Assembly (NCBI GenBank): GCA_965194535.1
Contig: OZ239145.1
Coordinates: 930,001 to 994,000, forward strand
Source of the DNA: Verrucolacustris abundans
Lineage (GTDB): Bacteria > Verrucomicrobiota > Verrucomicrobiia > Methylacidiphilales > Verrucolacustridaceae
Length of the DNA: 64,000 bases
Direction: 5' to 3'
The notes under the pieces were generated by a model. It was given only the letters and a program-made list of their open reading frames with translations, ran no database searches and had not been told where the DNA came from. This document shows positions 33,003-43,300 of this stretch, one piece after another; position 1 is the stretch's first letter, and each line of letters opens with the position of its first letter. A program made the translations under genes and the position numbers.

Positions 33003-34166
33003 ATGGCTACGCCCCCTATTCGTTTATTGGATCTGATGCGCCAGACGGAGGATCCTCATGTGATCAATCTCGCCGCAGGGATTCCCTCGGCTGATTTTCT
33101 GCCCTTGGATGCCTTGCGGACGGCTTTGGAAGGGGAGTTGGCTTCCCGAGCCAGGGAAATGTTTAGTTACCATCGCCCGGAAGGAGCCGCGCTTTTGCGG
33201 GATGCGATTCGCGACTATCTCGACGTTCGCGGAGTCAATGTTCAATCAGACCAGATTCTGGTTACGACAGGGTGTTCAGGGGCTTTGGCCACGATGATGA
33301 ATACCGTCTTGAAAAGGGGAGATACGGTTGTTTGTGAAGCACCCGCCTACTACGGCCAGTTGGAGCTTTTGCGGGCCATTGGGGTGAAATTCCGGACGGT
33401 GAATACCGCCGTAGGACAGGAACCGGATCCGGCCAAGTGGGAGAAAGCACTAAAGGCTAAACCCAAGCCAAAACTCCTTGTTGTGACGTCCACACTTTCC
33501 AATCCGAGTGGTGCCACATTGAAAGAGGAGTGGCGGCCGCGGATGGTGGAAATGTGCCGCAAGATGGGTGTCCCAATTTTGGAGGACGATATTTATGGGG
33601 ATTTGCTGGGGCGTGGCCGACCCAAGCCCCTACGTGCCTATGATGACGGCAGCACGGTTCTTTATGTCACTAGTTTTTCGAAAACAGTCGCTCCGGGTCT
33701 GCGGATCGGTTTTGCCCTGCCTGGCAAATGGATGGATGCGGCGGCTGATAGGCAGTGTCGGCAAACGATTCATGGTGGCGTACCCCCTGAATTTATTACC
33801 GCCTCTTTTCTTCGTTCGGGACGGATGGAGGGGCATTTGGAAATGCTTCGTTCTGTATACGCCAAAAGGCGGGAGTTAGCAGGGGGGATTTTATCTAGGG
33901 AATTACCCGAGGGGATCCGTGCGGATGATCCATCGGGCGGCTATATGCTTTGGGTGCGGGGAGGACGTCCCGGCCTGATGGAGGAGGTTTCCAAGCAGTG
34001 TTTGGCAAAAGGGGTTGCCGTTGTGGGGGGAGGCATCTTCTTTGCGAATCCTCCCAAAGAAGCCTGTTTTCGACTGAACTGCGCCCGGGCGACTCCGGAG
34101 GACTTGGCCCGTGGGGTGGGAATGTTTTGTGAAGTCCTAAAATCGGTTATGAGCCGAAAGAAATAG
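33003..34166 (+). CDS. PLP-dependent aminotransferase, class I/II (2-aminoadipate/MocR-like type)
   Basis: Fold-type I aminotransferase of 387 residues. The PLP Lys is in YVTSFSKTVAPGLRIGF, and VTTGCSGALATMMNTVL, VTSTLSNPSGATLKEE and ILEDDIYGDLLG give the cofactor and substrate contacts. INLAAGIPSADFLP at the N-terminus and the Arg in CFRLNCARATPED near the end are typical of the LysN/ARO8-like group that includes 2-aminoadipate and aromatic aminotransferases. Substrate unknown. No DNA-binding domain is attached, unlike true MocR regulators. Confidence 0.88.
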   Translation: MATPPIRLLDLMRQTEDPHVINLAAGIPSADFLPLDALRTALEGELASRAREMFSYHRPEGAALLRDAIRDYLDVRGVNVQSDQILVTTGCSGALATMMNTVLKRGDTVVCEAPAYYGQLELLRAIGVKFRTVNTAVGQEPDPAKWEKALKAKPKPKLLVVTSTLSNPSGATLKEEWRPRMVEMCRKMGVPILEDDIYGDLLGRGRPKPLRAYDDGSTVLYVTSFSKTVAPGLRIGFALPGKWMDAAADRQCRQTIHGGVPPEFITASFLRSGRMEGHLEMLRSVYAKRRELAGGILSRELPEGIRADDPSGGYMLWVRGGRPGLMEEVSKQCLAKGVAVVGGGIFFANPPKEACFRLNCARATPEDLARGVGMFCEVLKSVMSRKK

Positions 34167-34177
34167 CCCGGCGATTC

Positions 34178-35320
34178 TCAGACAGGAATGGCCGCTTCGG
34201 TCTGCGGATCAAAGAAAACCGCGCGGGAAAGGTCGGGTCCCAGATTTAACTTTTTGCCCTCCAGATCCATAAATTCGATCTGGGTAGTCCGGCAAATACA
34301 GGTGTGGCCTCCAGTTCGGAGGTAAACAAAAGTTTCCGCACCCATTGGTTCCACCACTTCAACGGTGGCTTCGAGGGTGACTCCTGAGGTCAGCGAATTG
34401 GGATGAAGATGCTCCGGCCGGAGTCCCAGGATCACCTCCCGATCCTGCCGCGAAGAAAGGCGGCGGGAAGTTTCCGCGGATAAGGGGCAACGGAAAGGCG
34501 TCTGTCCTGCAGGAACCTTTTCAATAAAATCCAAGGTTCCTTGGCGGGAGGCACTCAGTGTACCCGTGAAAAAGTTCATCGGGGGACTACCGATGAATCC
34601 GGCAACAAAAAGATTCGCTGGTTGATGGTAGAGCTCCAGAGGAGCGGCGATCTGCTGGACCTTCCCATAGCGCATAACGACAATGCGATCTGCCATGGTC
34701 ATGGCCTCGGTCTGGTCATGCGTCACATAAATCATCGTGCTATTCAGTTTGCGATGAAGTTTGGATATTTCTGTTCTAGTTTCGACCCGCATCTTGGCAT
34801 CGAGATTGGAAAGGGGTTCATCAAAAAGAAAGGCCTTGGGATTACGAACAATCGCCCGGCCTAGGGCAACTCGTTGTCGCTGTCCGCCCGAAAGAGCTTT
34901 GGGCTTACGTTCCAAAAGATTATCAGGTTCTAGCAACCCGAGAGTCTTTGCCGCTGAATCCACACGATGGCGGATTTCGTCCTTTGGGACGCCCCGTAGT
35001 TCGAGCCCAAACGCCATATTCCGGAAGACTGACATATGGGGGTAGAGGGCATAGTTTTGAAAGACCATGGCAATATCGCGGTCCTTTGGAGGGATCTCAT
35101 TAATCTTTTTGCCATCGATATAGATGGCTCCGCGTGTGATCTCCTCGAGCCCTGCAACCATGCGAAGAGTCGTTGTTTTTCCACATCCTGAGGGTCCGAC
35201 GAGAACCATAAACTCCCTATCCTGAATCTCGAAATTGGCGTTATCGACTGCGACTTTTTCCGGACGACCTTTTTCACCCGGATAAATCTTGTAAAGGTTT
35301 TCGATCAGTACTTTTGCCAT
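34178..35320 (-). CDS. Sugar ABC transporter ATPase, MsmK/UgpC/MalK type
   Basis: A 380-residue ATPase that powers a sugar importer. Walker A GPSGCGKTT, signature LSGGQRQRVALGRAI, Walker B AFLFDEPLSNLDAKMR and the switch His in YVTHDQTEAMTMADR are present. The C-terminal 130 residues form the OB/TOBE-type regulatory domain (LGLRPEHLHPN). ATG 35320 with GGAG upstream is the likely start; the frame extends to 35395 but would overlap the permease gene. It lies last in the ABC operon. ATPases of this type often serve several sugar importers. Confidence 0.94.
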   Translation of the reverse strand: MAKVLIENLYKIYPGEKGRPEKVAVDNANFEIQDREFMVLVGPSGCGKTTTLRMVAGLEEITRGAIYIDGKKINEIPPKDRDIAMVFQNYALYPHMSVFRNMAFGLELRGVPKDEIRHRVDSAAKTLGLLEPDNLLERKPKALSGGQRQRVALGRAIVRNPKAFLFDEPLSNLDAKMRVETRTEISKLHRKLNSTMIYVTHDQTEAMTMADRIVVMRYGKVQQIAAPLELYHQPANLFVAGFIGSPPMNFFTGTLSASRQGTLDFIEKVPAGQTPFRCPLSAETSRRLSSRQDREVILGLRPEHLHPNSLTSGVTLEATVEVVEPMGAETFVYLRTGGHTCICRTTQIEFMDLEGKKLNLGPDLSRAVFFDPQTEAAIPV

Positions 35321-35366
35321 AGGGTCTCCGTGTTTGGGTTGAGTTTCATAGGGAAAGCGTGTGAGT

Positions 35367-36194
35367 TCATTTGAGTCCCGTAGTGGCGATTCCACGAATG
35401 AAGGTTCTTTGGGTCAGAAAGAAAAGAACCAGCACGGGAAGTAAAACGAGGGTTGAGGCAGCCATAAGATGATGCCAAGGAGTTCCACTGATGGTTCCTT
35501 GCAGGGCTTGGAGGCCTAAGGCGAGAGTGTACTGATTTTCCCGAGCCAAAAAGATGAGGGGTCCAAGAAAGTCGTTCCACGTGGCCATAAATTGGAACAG
35601 GGCTACTGTGAGGAGGGCAGGTTTGGCCAACGGAAGAATGATCTGCCAGAAGATTCTTAATTCACTACATCCATCGATTCGTGCGGCCTCGGATAGGTCT
35701 CTTGGAATCGTGAGAAAGAATTGGCGAAGAAGAAAGACATTGAAAGCTCCAGCCAGAAAAGCGGGTACCCATAGGGGCTGGAAGGTCCCGATCCAGCCTA
35801 GCGCGCGGAATAGTCCATAAATGGGGACCATCACTACGGGGAATGGGATCATCATGGTCGCGAGAAGAAGAAAGAAAACGCCATCCCTTCCCCGCCAGTC
35901 GAGGCGTGAAAACCCATAGGCTACCAGGGCACTTGAAAAGACTGTCCCCACCACATTGAGAAAAGCGAGGACGAGACTATTTCTGGCATAGAGCCAGAAA
36001 GGCCCCATCGCTTTCATGGCATCGGGGTAGTTGTGCCACTGGGGGGAAGAGGGGAGCCACTGGGGAGGAAGTTTCATTGTCTCGTTCAGGGGCTTGAGGG
36101 AGGTGGAAACCATCCAAAAGAAAGGCAAAAGGAAAAGAAACCCTAGTCCAAGAAGGGCGATGATGGACAAGGTGGAGTTGAAATTCTTTTTCAT
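35367..36194 (-). CDS. Sugar ABC transporter permease, MalG type
   Basis: A 275-residue inner-membrane permease with six predicted spans. The EAA loop that docks to the ATPase is EAARIDGCSELRIFWQIILP. LPFFWMVSTSLK near the N-terminus is typical of MalG-like carbohydrate permeases. ATG 36194 overlaps the TGA of the upstream permease (ATGA), so it is preferred to the frame start at 36272. Confidence 0.93.
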   Translation of the reverse strand: MKKNFNSTLSIIALLGLGFLFLLPFFWMVSTSLKPLNETMKLPPQWLPSSPQWHNYPDAMKAMGPFWLYARNSLVLAFLNVVGTVFSSALVAYGFSRLDWRGRDGVFFLLLATMMIPFPVVMVPIYGLFRALGWIGTFQPLWVPAFLAGAFNVFLLRQFFLTIPRDLSEAARIDGCSELRIFWQIILPLAKPALLTVALFQFMATWNDFLGPLIFLARENQYTLALGLQALQGTISGTPWHHLMAASTLVLLPVLVLFFLTQRTFIRGIATTGLK

Positions 36195-37108
36195 TTTCCT
36201 GAGTAGTGAACTTTTCGTTCTCCATACCGGACTGTAATGAGACTGAGTCCGATAATGAGAAGAAACAGGCATAAGGCGAGGGCGGAGGCGTAACCCATAT
36301 TCCAGTAGTCAAACGCGTTCTGGTAAATGTAAGTAGCGAGAAAGAGCAGGGAACGTCCAGGTCCGTCGCCCCCGTTGGTCAAGATATAGGGGACAGCAAA
36401 GGTTTGCAGGGCTCCGATGATGCTCATCAAGACGTTAAAAAAAATCACGGGAGAAAGCATCGGCAGGGTAATATGAATGAATCGTTGCCACGCATTGGTT
36501 CCGTCTAGCTCTGCAGCCTCGTACAACTCAGCAGGAACGTCTTGGAGGCCTGCCAGGTAGATGACGACGGCTTGGCCAGTTCCCCAAAGACCTGTAAGGA
36601 TAAGACCCCACAGAGCGAAATTGGGGTCATTTAACCAGTCGGGCGCCTTAAGCTGGATATGGAACGCGAGGTTAAGCAAATCCAAAAAGGGGCGGAGAAG
36701 GTTGTTTACCAGTCCCATGGGACCGTTGAGCATCCATTGCCATAGGATAGCGAGAGAGATCGCGGGCACTAGAGATGGCAGGAAAAAGATCGTCCGATAG
36801 ATACCCTGTCCTGCGATGGGTTGGTTGAGAAGAACAGCTAGACCGATGGATAGAAAAGTGCTTAAAGGAATAGCTACTGCAGCAAAAACAACCGTGTTTT
36901 GCAGGGCTTTCCAGAAAACAGGGTCACGCCAAAGATCCACATAGTTCTGTGTGCCTAAAAAAACAGGCTGGGAAAGAACGCTATAGTCACAAAGCGAAAA
37001 CCAGATCGAGGCGATGAGGGGATAAAGATTGAATGCCAAAAAACCCAATATCCAAGGGGAAATAAAAGCCACCCCCTTGATTAGACTTTTGCGCTCTCCA
37101 GGTGTCAT
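36191..37108 (-). CDS. Sugar ABC transporter permease, MalF type
   Basis: A 305-residue permease with six spans (first: GVAFISPWILGFLAFNLYPL). The EAA loop reads ELYEAAELDGTNAWQRFIHITLP. Together with the MalG-type partner it forms the heterodimeric channel of a CUT1-type importer for di- and oligosaccharides. ATG 37108 overlaps the stop of the binding-protein gene (ATGA). Confidence 0.93.
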   Translation of the reverse strand: MTPGERKSLIKGVAFISPWILGFLAFNLYPLIASIWFSLCDYSVLSQPVFLGTQNYVDLWRDPVFWKALQNTVVFAAVAIPLSTFLSIGLAVLLNQPIAGQGIYRTIFFLPSLVPAISLAILWQWMLNGPMGLVNNLLRPFLDLLNLAFHIQLKAPDWLNDPNFALWGLILTGLWGTGQAVVIYLAGLQDVPAELYEAAELDGTNAWQRFIHITLPMLSPVIFFNVLMSIIGALQTFAVPYILTNGGDGPGRSLLFLATYIYQNAFDYWNMGYASALALCLFLLIIGLSLITVRYGERKVHYSGK

Positions 37109-38499
37109 GGGTGAATCTCTTTTTCCCAAAGTGCTACTCGAACGGGGGCTACCTTATTCCAGCGATCTACCTTTGCATCCAGGGCTTTCTGTTGGCGTGC
37201 CAGCATCGTAACGCGTGCTTCATCTGCGCCCATCCGCCCAAGAAGAACAAGATTCACATAAGTGATCATATCGTTCGCATACTCCTTAAACGTGGGGAGG
37301 GAGAGGGTTGGTTGAGCTCGAGAACTGTTGGCCAGGCTTTGGAAAACTTTCAAGTAGGGGTGGGAGTGATGATTCATGAACTCATCGCTGACTTTGCGCA
37401 GGGGTGAAATCTTATGCTGACCTAGGCACAGCTTCTCCGTGTTTTTCTGTTGCGCGACAAAAGCGATAAATTGCATGGCCTCCTTGGGGTGGCGAGCTCC
37501 TGCAGGAATCACAAGAATATCGGTTTCTGCGATGGTTAATGGAGATCCAGGATGTTCCGTTTCCTCTGGAAAGGCGGCGGCACCGTACTCAAAACCAGCG
37601 GGAGCATATTTTTTAATAAAGTTGTTCATCCAAACGCCCTGCATGATCATGGCGACTTTCCCATTAAAGAATGGATTGTCGGGCGAAGCGAAGTTTCCGA
37701 AGCCACCCCGCAGCTCAAACATGGCGGGACCGCCAAACCGTTTCGGATAGCTCTCCAGCCATGTGAAAAAGTGACGATTGGGTTCGGCATCTAGGAGGAG
37801 TTTGGTGGACCCGTCCCAACTGGCACCTCCAAACCAGGAGGGAAAGTCGTGCATCCACCAACTCGGTTCTTGGGGCATATGTCCAATCTGGGCGAGAGAT
37901 CCATCGGCGTTCTTTCGGGTAAGCTTTGCGTTGAAGGTTTCCAGTTCCGCGATCGTACGAGGCGGTTGTTCCGGATCGAGACCCGCTTCCCTAAACATCT
38001 TTTTGTTCCAGTGTAGGGCTGTGACGGAGGGGGTGGAGGGCAGTGCCCAGAGAAAACCACGATAAGAGCACAGCTTCCAGAAAACGGGCAGATAGTCTTC
38101 TTGGCGAATGCCGGCATCCTTTGCCAAATAATCCAATGGCATGAGCGCATTATTTTCGGCGTAGGAAGGGAGATTGATGGCCCAGAGTCCCACGACATCG
38201 GGGGGCACGCCTCCCGCAGTTGCGAGCATCATCTTCTGATCAACTCGACTTACGCTTAGAAAACGAACGAAAATCTTATCCTGCGAATTGTTAAAATCAT
38301 CCACCAATCGAGCCATCGCTTCACGCTCAAAACCCGTCCACTTTTCCCAATATTCGAGAACCAGGCGACCCGAGATGCGGGAATCCTCTTTTGGGGTGCA
38401 AGAAGCTACAAAAAGGAGTCCCAGTAAACCCAGAAAACGCAATGCAGCAGACGGCGTAAGCAGGAATTTCAAATCGTGATTTCTACTTAGCTGAGTCAA
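37105..38499 (-). CDS. Sugar-binding lipoprotein of ABC transporter (family 1 solute-binding protein)
   Basis: A periplasmic sugar-binding protein with a lipobox (LGLLFVASC, Cys near residue 34) that Lgt would modify. LVLEYWEKWTGFEREAMARLVDDFNNS and the later MIMQGVWMNNFIKKYAP and LSPLRKV-like stretch are typical of CUT1 substrate-binding proteins. It is the first transporter gene of the operon (binding protein, MalF-type, MalG-type, ATPase). The start is uncertain: TTG 38499 overlaps the stop of the TPR-like gene, and TTG 38469 (MKFLLTPSAALRFLG) is an equally good signal-peptide start. Substrate inferred to be a beta-glucan oligosaccharide from the neighbouring hydrolases. Confidence 0.92.
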   Translation of the reverse strand: MTQLSRNHDLKFLLTPSAALRFLGLLGLLFVASCTPKEDSRISGRLVLEYWEKWTGFEREAMARLVDDFNNSQDKIFVRFLSVSRVDQKMMLATAGGVPPDVVGLWAINLPSYAENNALMPLDYLAKDAGIRQEDYLPVFWKLCSYRGFLWALPSTPSVTALHWNKKMFREAGLDPEQPPRTIAELETFNAKLTRKNADGSLAQIGHMPQEPSWWMHDFPSWFGGASWDGSTKLLLDAEPNRHFFTWLESYPKRFGGPAMFELRGGFGNFASPDNPFFNGKVAMIMQGVWMNNFIKKYAPAGFEYGAAAFPEETEHPGSPLTIAETDILVIPAGARHPKEAMQFIAFVAQQKNTEKLCLGQHKISPLRKVSDEFMNHHSHPYLKVFQSLANSSRAQPTLSLPTFKEYANDMITYVNLVLLGRMGADEARVTMLARQQKALDAKVDRWNKVAPVRVALWEKEIHP

Positions 38500-38965
38500 A
38501 AGTCAGAGCGGTCAAACGCTCCTTTGCGGCCACCGCAGGTTGCCAGTACCAACCCTGTTTATCCCAGCACTGGGACATCGGATAATTTTTAATGACATCT
38601 TGATAGGTGGTAATGGCTTCGGCGCTCTTTCCTTCCGCCTCGTAGACTTTTCCAAGGATAAATACGCAGGTTCCTACGTCGTTGAGAGCCCAAAAATCTT
38701 TTGCTGTGTCGGGCCCGGGAACCACAGACAAGGATGTCTGCATCTCGGATGCTTTTTCACCGAATAAGCTTTTACAACGTTCGATCTTTGCCTTTGCGGT
38801 GGCAAAATCCTTTGCCGCGAGTGCATCCCATGCCTGCGAGGTTAGAGAGCTGGATGTGGGCGATTCCTCGGCTGCTGGGATCGAGGATTTCTGTTCCTCG
38901 TTCTGAGCCGATACAACGAAAGCGAGAAGGCATAAAAAGAGTATCGACGGATTGAGGGATTTCAT
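38483..38965 (-). CDS. Exported TPR-like protein
   Basis: A 160-residue protein with a signal peptide (MKSLNPSILFLCLLAFVVSA) and a short Ser/Thr/Glu-rich linker. The rest is helical, with one clear TPR-like pair near the end (ALNDVGTCVFILGKVYEAEG and AEAITTYQDVIKNYP), preceded by AWDALAAKDFATAKAKIERC. It overlaps the start region of the sugar-binding lipoprotein gene, so it is co-transcribed with the importer; a role in holding periplasmic enzymes or transporter parts together is a guess. ATG 38965 is chosen because it begins the signal peptide. Confidence 0.75.
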   Translation of the reverse strand: MKSLNPSILFLCLLAFVVSAQNEEQKSSIPAAEESPTSSSLTSQAWDALAAKDFATAKAKIERCKSLFGEKASEMQTSLSVVPGPDTAKDFWALNDVGTCVFILGKVYEAEGKSAEAITTYQDVIKNYPMSQCWDKQGWYWQPAVAAKERLTALTFDSAK

Positions 38966-38978
38966 TCCAAGATGATGT

Positions 38979-40286
38979 ATGTTCTCACTATTTCCTGTCA
39001 AGCAGACGATTTCTATCATTCTTGTTATCAGCATGTTAACTACAACAATCAGTGCAGAATCAACCCAGGTTTCTTTGGTTAAGGATCCACAAGGGATTTG
39101 GAGCTTACAGCGTGGTGGTAAACCTTTTTTAGTTCAAGGTGTTGGAGGGAGCGGGTCGATCAAACTTGCAAAAGAGGTGGGTGTGAACTCGGTTCGTACG
39201 TGGGGAATCGAGCAGCTGGAATTTAAGGATGCCGAAGGGCGATCATTTATCGATCAGGCGGATCAGTTGGGCCTGACTGTATGTGTGGGCCTATGGGTCA
39301 AGCATGAGCGGCACGGATTTGAATACAGTGATCCGAAGTTTATCGCGAAGCAGCGGGAAGAAATTGTGAGCGCTGTTCGAAAATATAAAAATCATCCTGC
39401 CGTGTTGGTCTGGGGTTTGGGAAATGAGATGGAAAGTTATGTGGGGACAGAGGATGCGATTCGTGTTTGGAGGGAGCTTGAGGAGCTGGCCAAGCTGATT
39501 AAGCAGGAGGATCCAAACCATCCTGTGATGACCGTGATTGCGGGGGCTGACACAGGAAAAATCAAGGAGATCATGAAGTACTATCCCTCGATCGATATTT
39601 TGGGGATCAATGCCTATTTGGGGGCAGGGGGAGCCGGAGGGACTCTGAAAGGGCTGGGGTGGACGAAGCCCTTCATCATGACCGAGTACGGGCCGGTGGG
39701 ACATTGGCAGGCTCCGAAAGCGCCTTGGGGAGGGGCGATCGAGCCAAGCGGGAACGAGAAAGCTGCCAACTACTACGCCACCCTTACGACCTTGATGGAA
39801 AACAAGGAAGGACTTTGCCTAGGAAGTTACGCGTTCTTGTGGGGAAACAAGCAGGAGACCACATCCACCTGGTACGGGATGCTTCTTTCCACAGGAGAGA
39901 AACTTCCACCTGTGGATGCACTCGTGCGGGGTTGGTCCGGAAAATGGCCCGCAAACCGCTGTCCCAAGCTCGAGTCGGTTGAATTCCCTGTCGCCATGAA
40001 AAAGGGAAAGGCTGGGGAAAAAGTGAAAGCATCCGCAAAGGTGAAGGATCCGGATGGAGATTCCTTACAGTACGAATGGACTGTCATGGCCGAGAGCAAG
40101 GATTTGCGAGGCGGGGGTGATGCTGAATCCGTTCCAGCCTCCTATCCTCAAGCTGTTCAAAGTGGGTCGGACAGGGAGTGTTCCGTGACTCTCCCCATGG
40201 ATAAGGGGTTCTACCGTCTGTTTCTCGTGGTGCGTGACGGTCGTGGTGGGGCCACTACGGCGAATTTCCCATTCGGCGTAGAGTAG
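38979..40286 (+). CDS. Exported GH2-like glycosidase with C-terminal Ig-like domain
   Basis: A 435-residue protein with a signal peptide (residues about 1-26). A (beta/alpha)8 domain follows: GVNSVRTWGIEQL, AVLVWGLGNEMESY with the putative acid/base Glu, and PFIMTEYGPVGHW with the putative nucleophile Glu, as in GH2/GH5-clan enzymes. The last 100 residues (KVKASAKVKDPDGDSLQYEWTVM onwards) look like a PKD/Ig-type domain. It could be a beta-glucan-active hydrolase or transglycosylase; linkage specificity cannot be read. Its start is only 13 bases from the divergent TPR-like gene. Confidence 0.82.
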   Translation: MFSLFPVKQTISIILVISMLTTTISAESTQVSLVKDPQGIWSLQRGGKPFLVQGVGGSGSIKLAKEVGVNSVRTWGIEQLEFKDAEGRSFIDQADQLGLTVCVGLWVKHERHGFEYSDPKFIAKQREEIVSAVRKYKNHPAVLVWGLGNEMESYVGTEDAIRVWRELEELAKLIKQEDPNHPVMTVIAGADTGKIKEIMKYYPSIDILGINAYLGAGGAGGTLKGLGWTKPFIMTEYGPVGHWQAPKAPWGGAIEPSGNEKAANYYATLTTLMENKEGLCLGSYAFLWGNKQETTSTWYGMLLSTGEKLPPVDALVRGWSGKWPANRCPKLESVEFPVAMKKGKAGEKVKASAKVKDPDGDSLQYEWTVMAESKDLRGGGDAESVPASYPQAVQSGSDRECSVTLPMDKGFYRLFLVVRDGRGGATTANFPFGVE

Positions 40287-40307
40287 TTTTCCCCGCCGAT
40301 TGATCCC

Positions 40308-43300
40308 ATGAGCAAAAAACGGACTCTAATCGGCGAAAGAGCTTGGCCAGACGTCGGGGGCGAGATCTCGGGCCAATTTGTCCAAATGGAGGATGGCGGG
40401 ACATTTTATCGGATCAGCCATTACGACCAGATGCCGCCGTTCTTCATGAGTCTGGTGAGCGGTTCCGACCACTGGATATTTATATCCAGTAACGGTGCCT
40501 TAACCGCAGGGCGGCGCGATCCCGAGCGGGCGATTTTCCCCTACTGCACGGATGACAAGATTCACGACTCGCAAGATATCACTGGAAGTAAAACGATTTT
40601 GCGTGTCCGCCGCGGCAAAGACGATTTTCTCTGGGAACCTTTCTCGCTTCGCTACGAGGGGGTCTATCCCGTCACGCGCCATCTGTATAAAAGCCTTTAC
40701 GGCGACCGCCTCATCTTCGAAGAAACGAACAGCACGCTGGGGCTCCGCTTCCGTCACGGTTGGTCCTTCAGCGATAAGTATGGGTTGGTTCGCGAAGTAT
40801 CCCTGAAAAATATTTCATCCGAGAAGGTTACCGTGACCGTGCTGGATGGGTTACAGAACATCATGCCCTGCAGTGTGGCGCAGTCCATGCAGGCGAACTT
40901 TAGTACGCTGGTCGATGCTTACCGAAAGAATGAGCTGGAAGCCGCCTGTGGTCTTGGGCTCTACAGCCTGAGTGCGGTCATCGTCGACCGGGCCGAACCG
41001 AGCGAAGCGTTGCAGTGCAACACCGTCTGGTCGCTCGGTCTTGAGGGTGCGGTGCGCTTAATTTCCTCACGTCAGGTGGATGCTTTCCGCCGTGGGAAGG
41101 ATCCGGTGGAAGAGACCGATGTGAGAGCGGAGCGCGGTGCCTATTTTCTTGTGCAGACGCTAGATCTAGACCCGATCGAAGCTGCTCGCTGGCGCTTTGC
41201 CGCAGCGGTCGAGCAGGATGCGTCCGCGGTGAGGAACAGCATCGTCGCACTGGCCAACCGAGGATCACTCGTCACCGATCTTGACGCCGACCTGGCGGCG
41301 GGAAGGGAAAAGCTGGAGCGCCTCGTTGCCTCGGCCGACGGATGGCAAATGACCGGAAATCCTCTGCAGGACAATCGCCATCTATCCAACGTCCTGTTCA
41401 ATATTATGCGGGGTGGGGTCTTCATGCGAAACCACGACTTATCAATGGAGGATTTGCGTAAGCATGCGCGGAATTTGAACCGCAACGTGGCCACGAAGCA
41501 CGAAAGGTTTTTTGCTGCGCTACCCGCCACCGTGGATTACGCGGAACTTCTCGAGGCGGCCCAGGCCGACGGCTCGGCTGACCTGCAGAGGATCTGCCTT
41601 GAGTATCTGCCGCTCGGGTTCAGTCGCCGCCACGGTGACCCGAGTCGCCCGTGGAACAAGTTCGCCATCATCCTGCGCAACGACGACGGAACTGATGCCC
41701 TGTACTACGCAGGCAACTGGCGTGATATCTTCCAGAACTGGGAGGCACTGGCCCGTAGTTTTCCGGCCTTCTTGCCCGGCATGATCGCAAAGTTCGTCAA
41801 CGCCTCGACGGTCGATGGATATAACCCTTATCGTATCACCCGCGACGGCATCGACTGGGAGATGATCGAACCGCATGACCCGTGGTCCTACATCGGTTAC
41901 TGGGGAGACCACCAGATTATCTACCTGTTGAAGCTCCTTGAGGTACTAGAGGACTTTTATCCAAGCAGACTGCAGACCATGCTCAGTCGCGATATCTTCA
42001 CCTACGCGAACGTGCCTTACCGAATTCGCCCGTATCGAGAACTGCTGGCTAATCCTAAGGATACGGTGGTTTACGACACGGAGCGGGAGGCGGTCATCGC
42101 CGAGCGCTTCGCGCGAACTGGAGCGGACGGCAAGCTCGTTTGGGGTCGGGATGAGCATGTTGTTTCGGTGAATCTGATCGAGAAACTTCTCGTCTCCCTA
42201 TTGGCGAAACTGGCCAACTATATTCCCGAAGCTGGACTGTGGCTCAATACCCAACGCCCCGAGTGGAATGATGCCAATAACGCGTTAGTCGGCCATGGGG
42301 TTTCTGTCGTAACGCTGTGTCATTTGCGTCGTTTTGTTGTCTTTTTGCGCACGCTTCTTCAGCGTCCGGGCTGTGCTGACTTCGCGGTCTCGGAGGAGGT
42401 GGCCGAGTGGTTGTCCGCCACAGGTGGAGCTCTAGAAGAATCGCTACCACTCTTGGACGCTCCGTTTTCCGATCGCGATCGGAAGCGAGTCCTTGATGCA
42501 CTAGGCGAGGCGGGCAGTCGCTATCGCAGTCTCGTCTATCCCCAAGGTTTTTCGGGTAAAAAGAAATCGGTCATGCGCGGGAGCCTCCTCGACTTTTTCG
42601 AAAATGTCCTGCGGCATGTCGACCGGAGCATCGCCTCGAACGAGCGGGAGGATTGCCTCTACCACTCCTACAATCTCATGTCGGTAACCGCGGGTGGAGA
42701 GGGGATCGCCGTTCGACGGCTCGGTCTCATGCTCGAGGGACAGGTGGCGATTTTAAACAGTGGCTACCTCCCGCCCCCTGCATGCTTGCGCCTCCTCCAG
42801 GCTTTGCGCCAGAGCAAGCTCTACCGCGCTGACCAGCGTGGCTACATACTTTATCCAGACAAGGTCTTGCCGCGTTTTCTCGAGAAGAACAATATTCCGG
42901 CAAAGGCGGTCGCCTCATGCCAGCTTTTCCAGCGACTTCTGGCCGATAATAACAGACAACTTATAGCAACGGACGTCGAGGGTGGTTGTCATTTCCACGG
43001 CTCCATCCGCAATGCAGCGGACGTCCGCCGTATTCTCGCCGTCCTTGCGCAGGCTGGATATGCGGAGTTCGTCTCCCGAGATGAGGCGCGCGTGCTGGAA
43101 ATCTTTGAAGAGATGTTCGACCACCAATCCTTCACGGGACGGTCTGGGACTTTTTTCGGCTACGAGGGCTTGGGCTCAATTTACTGGCACATGGTCTCAA
43201 AGCTCCTGCTTGCCGCACAGGAAGCCTACCTGACGGCGAGGGAAGGTGGTGCTGCGCCAGAAGTGGTGGACCAACTCGCGGAGTGCTACGCCGACATTCG

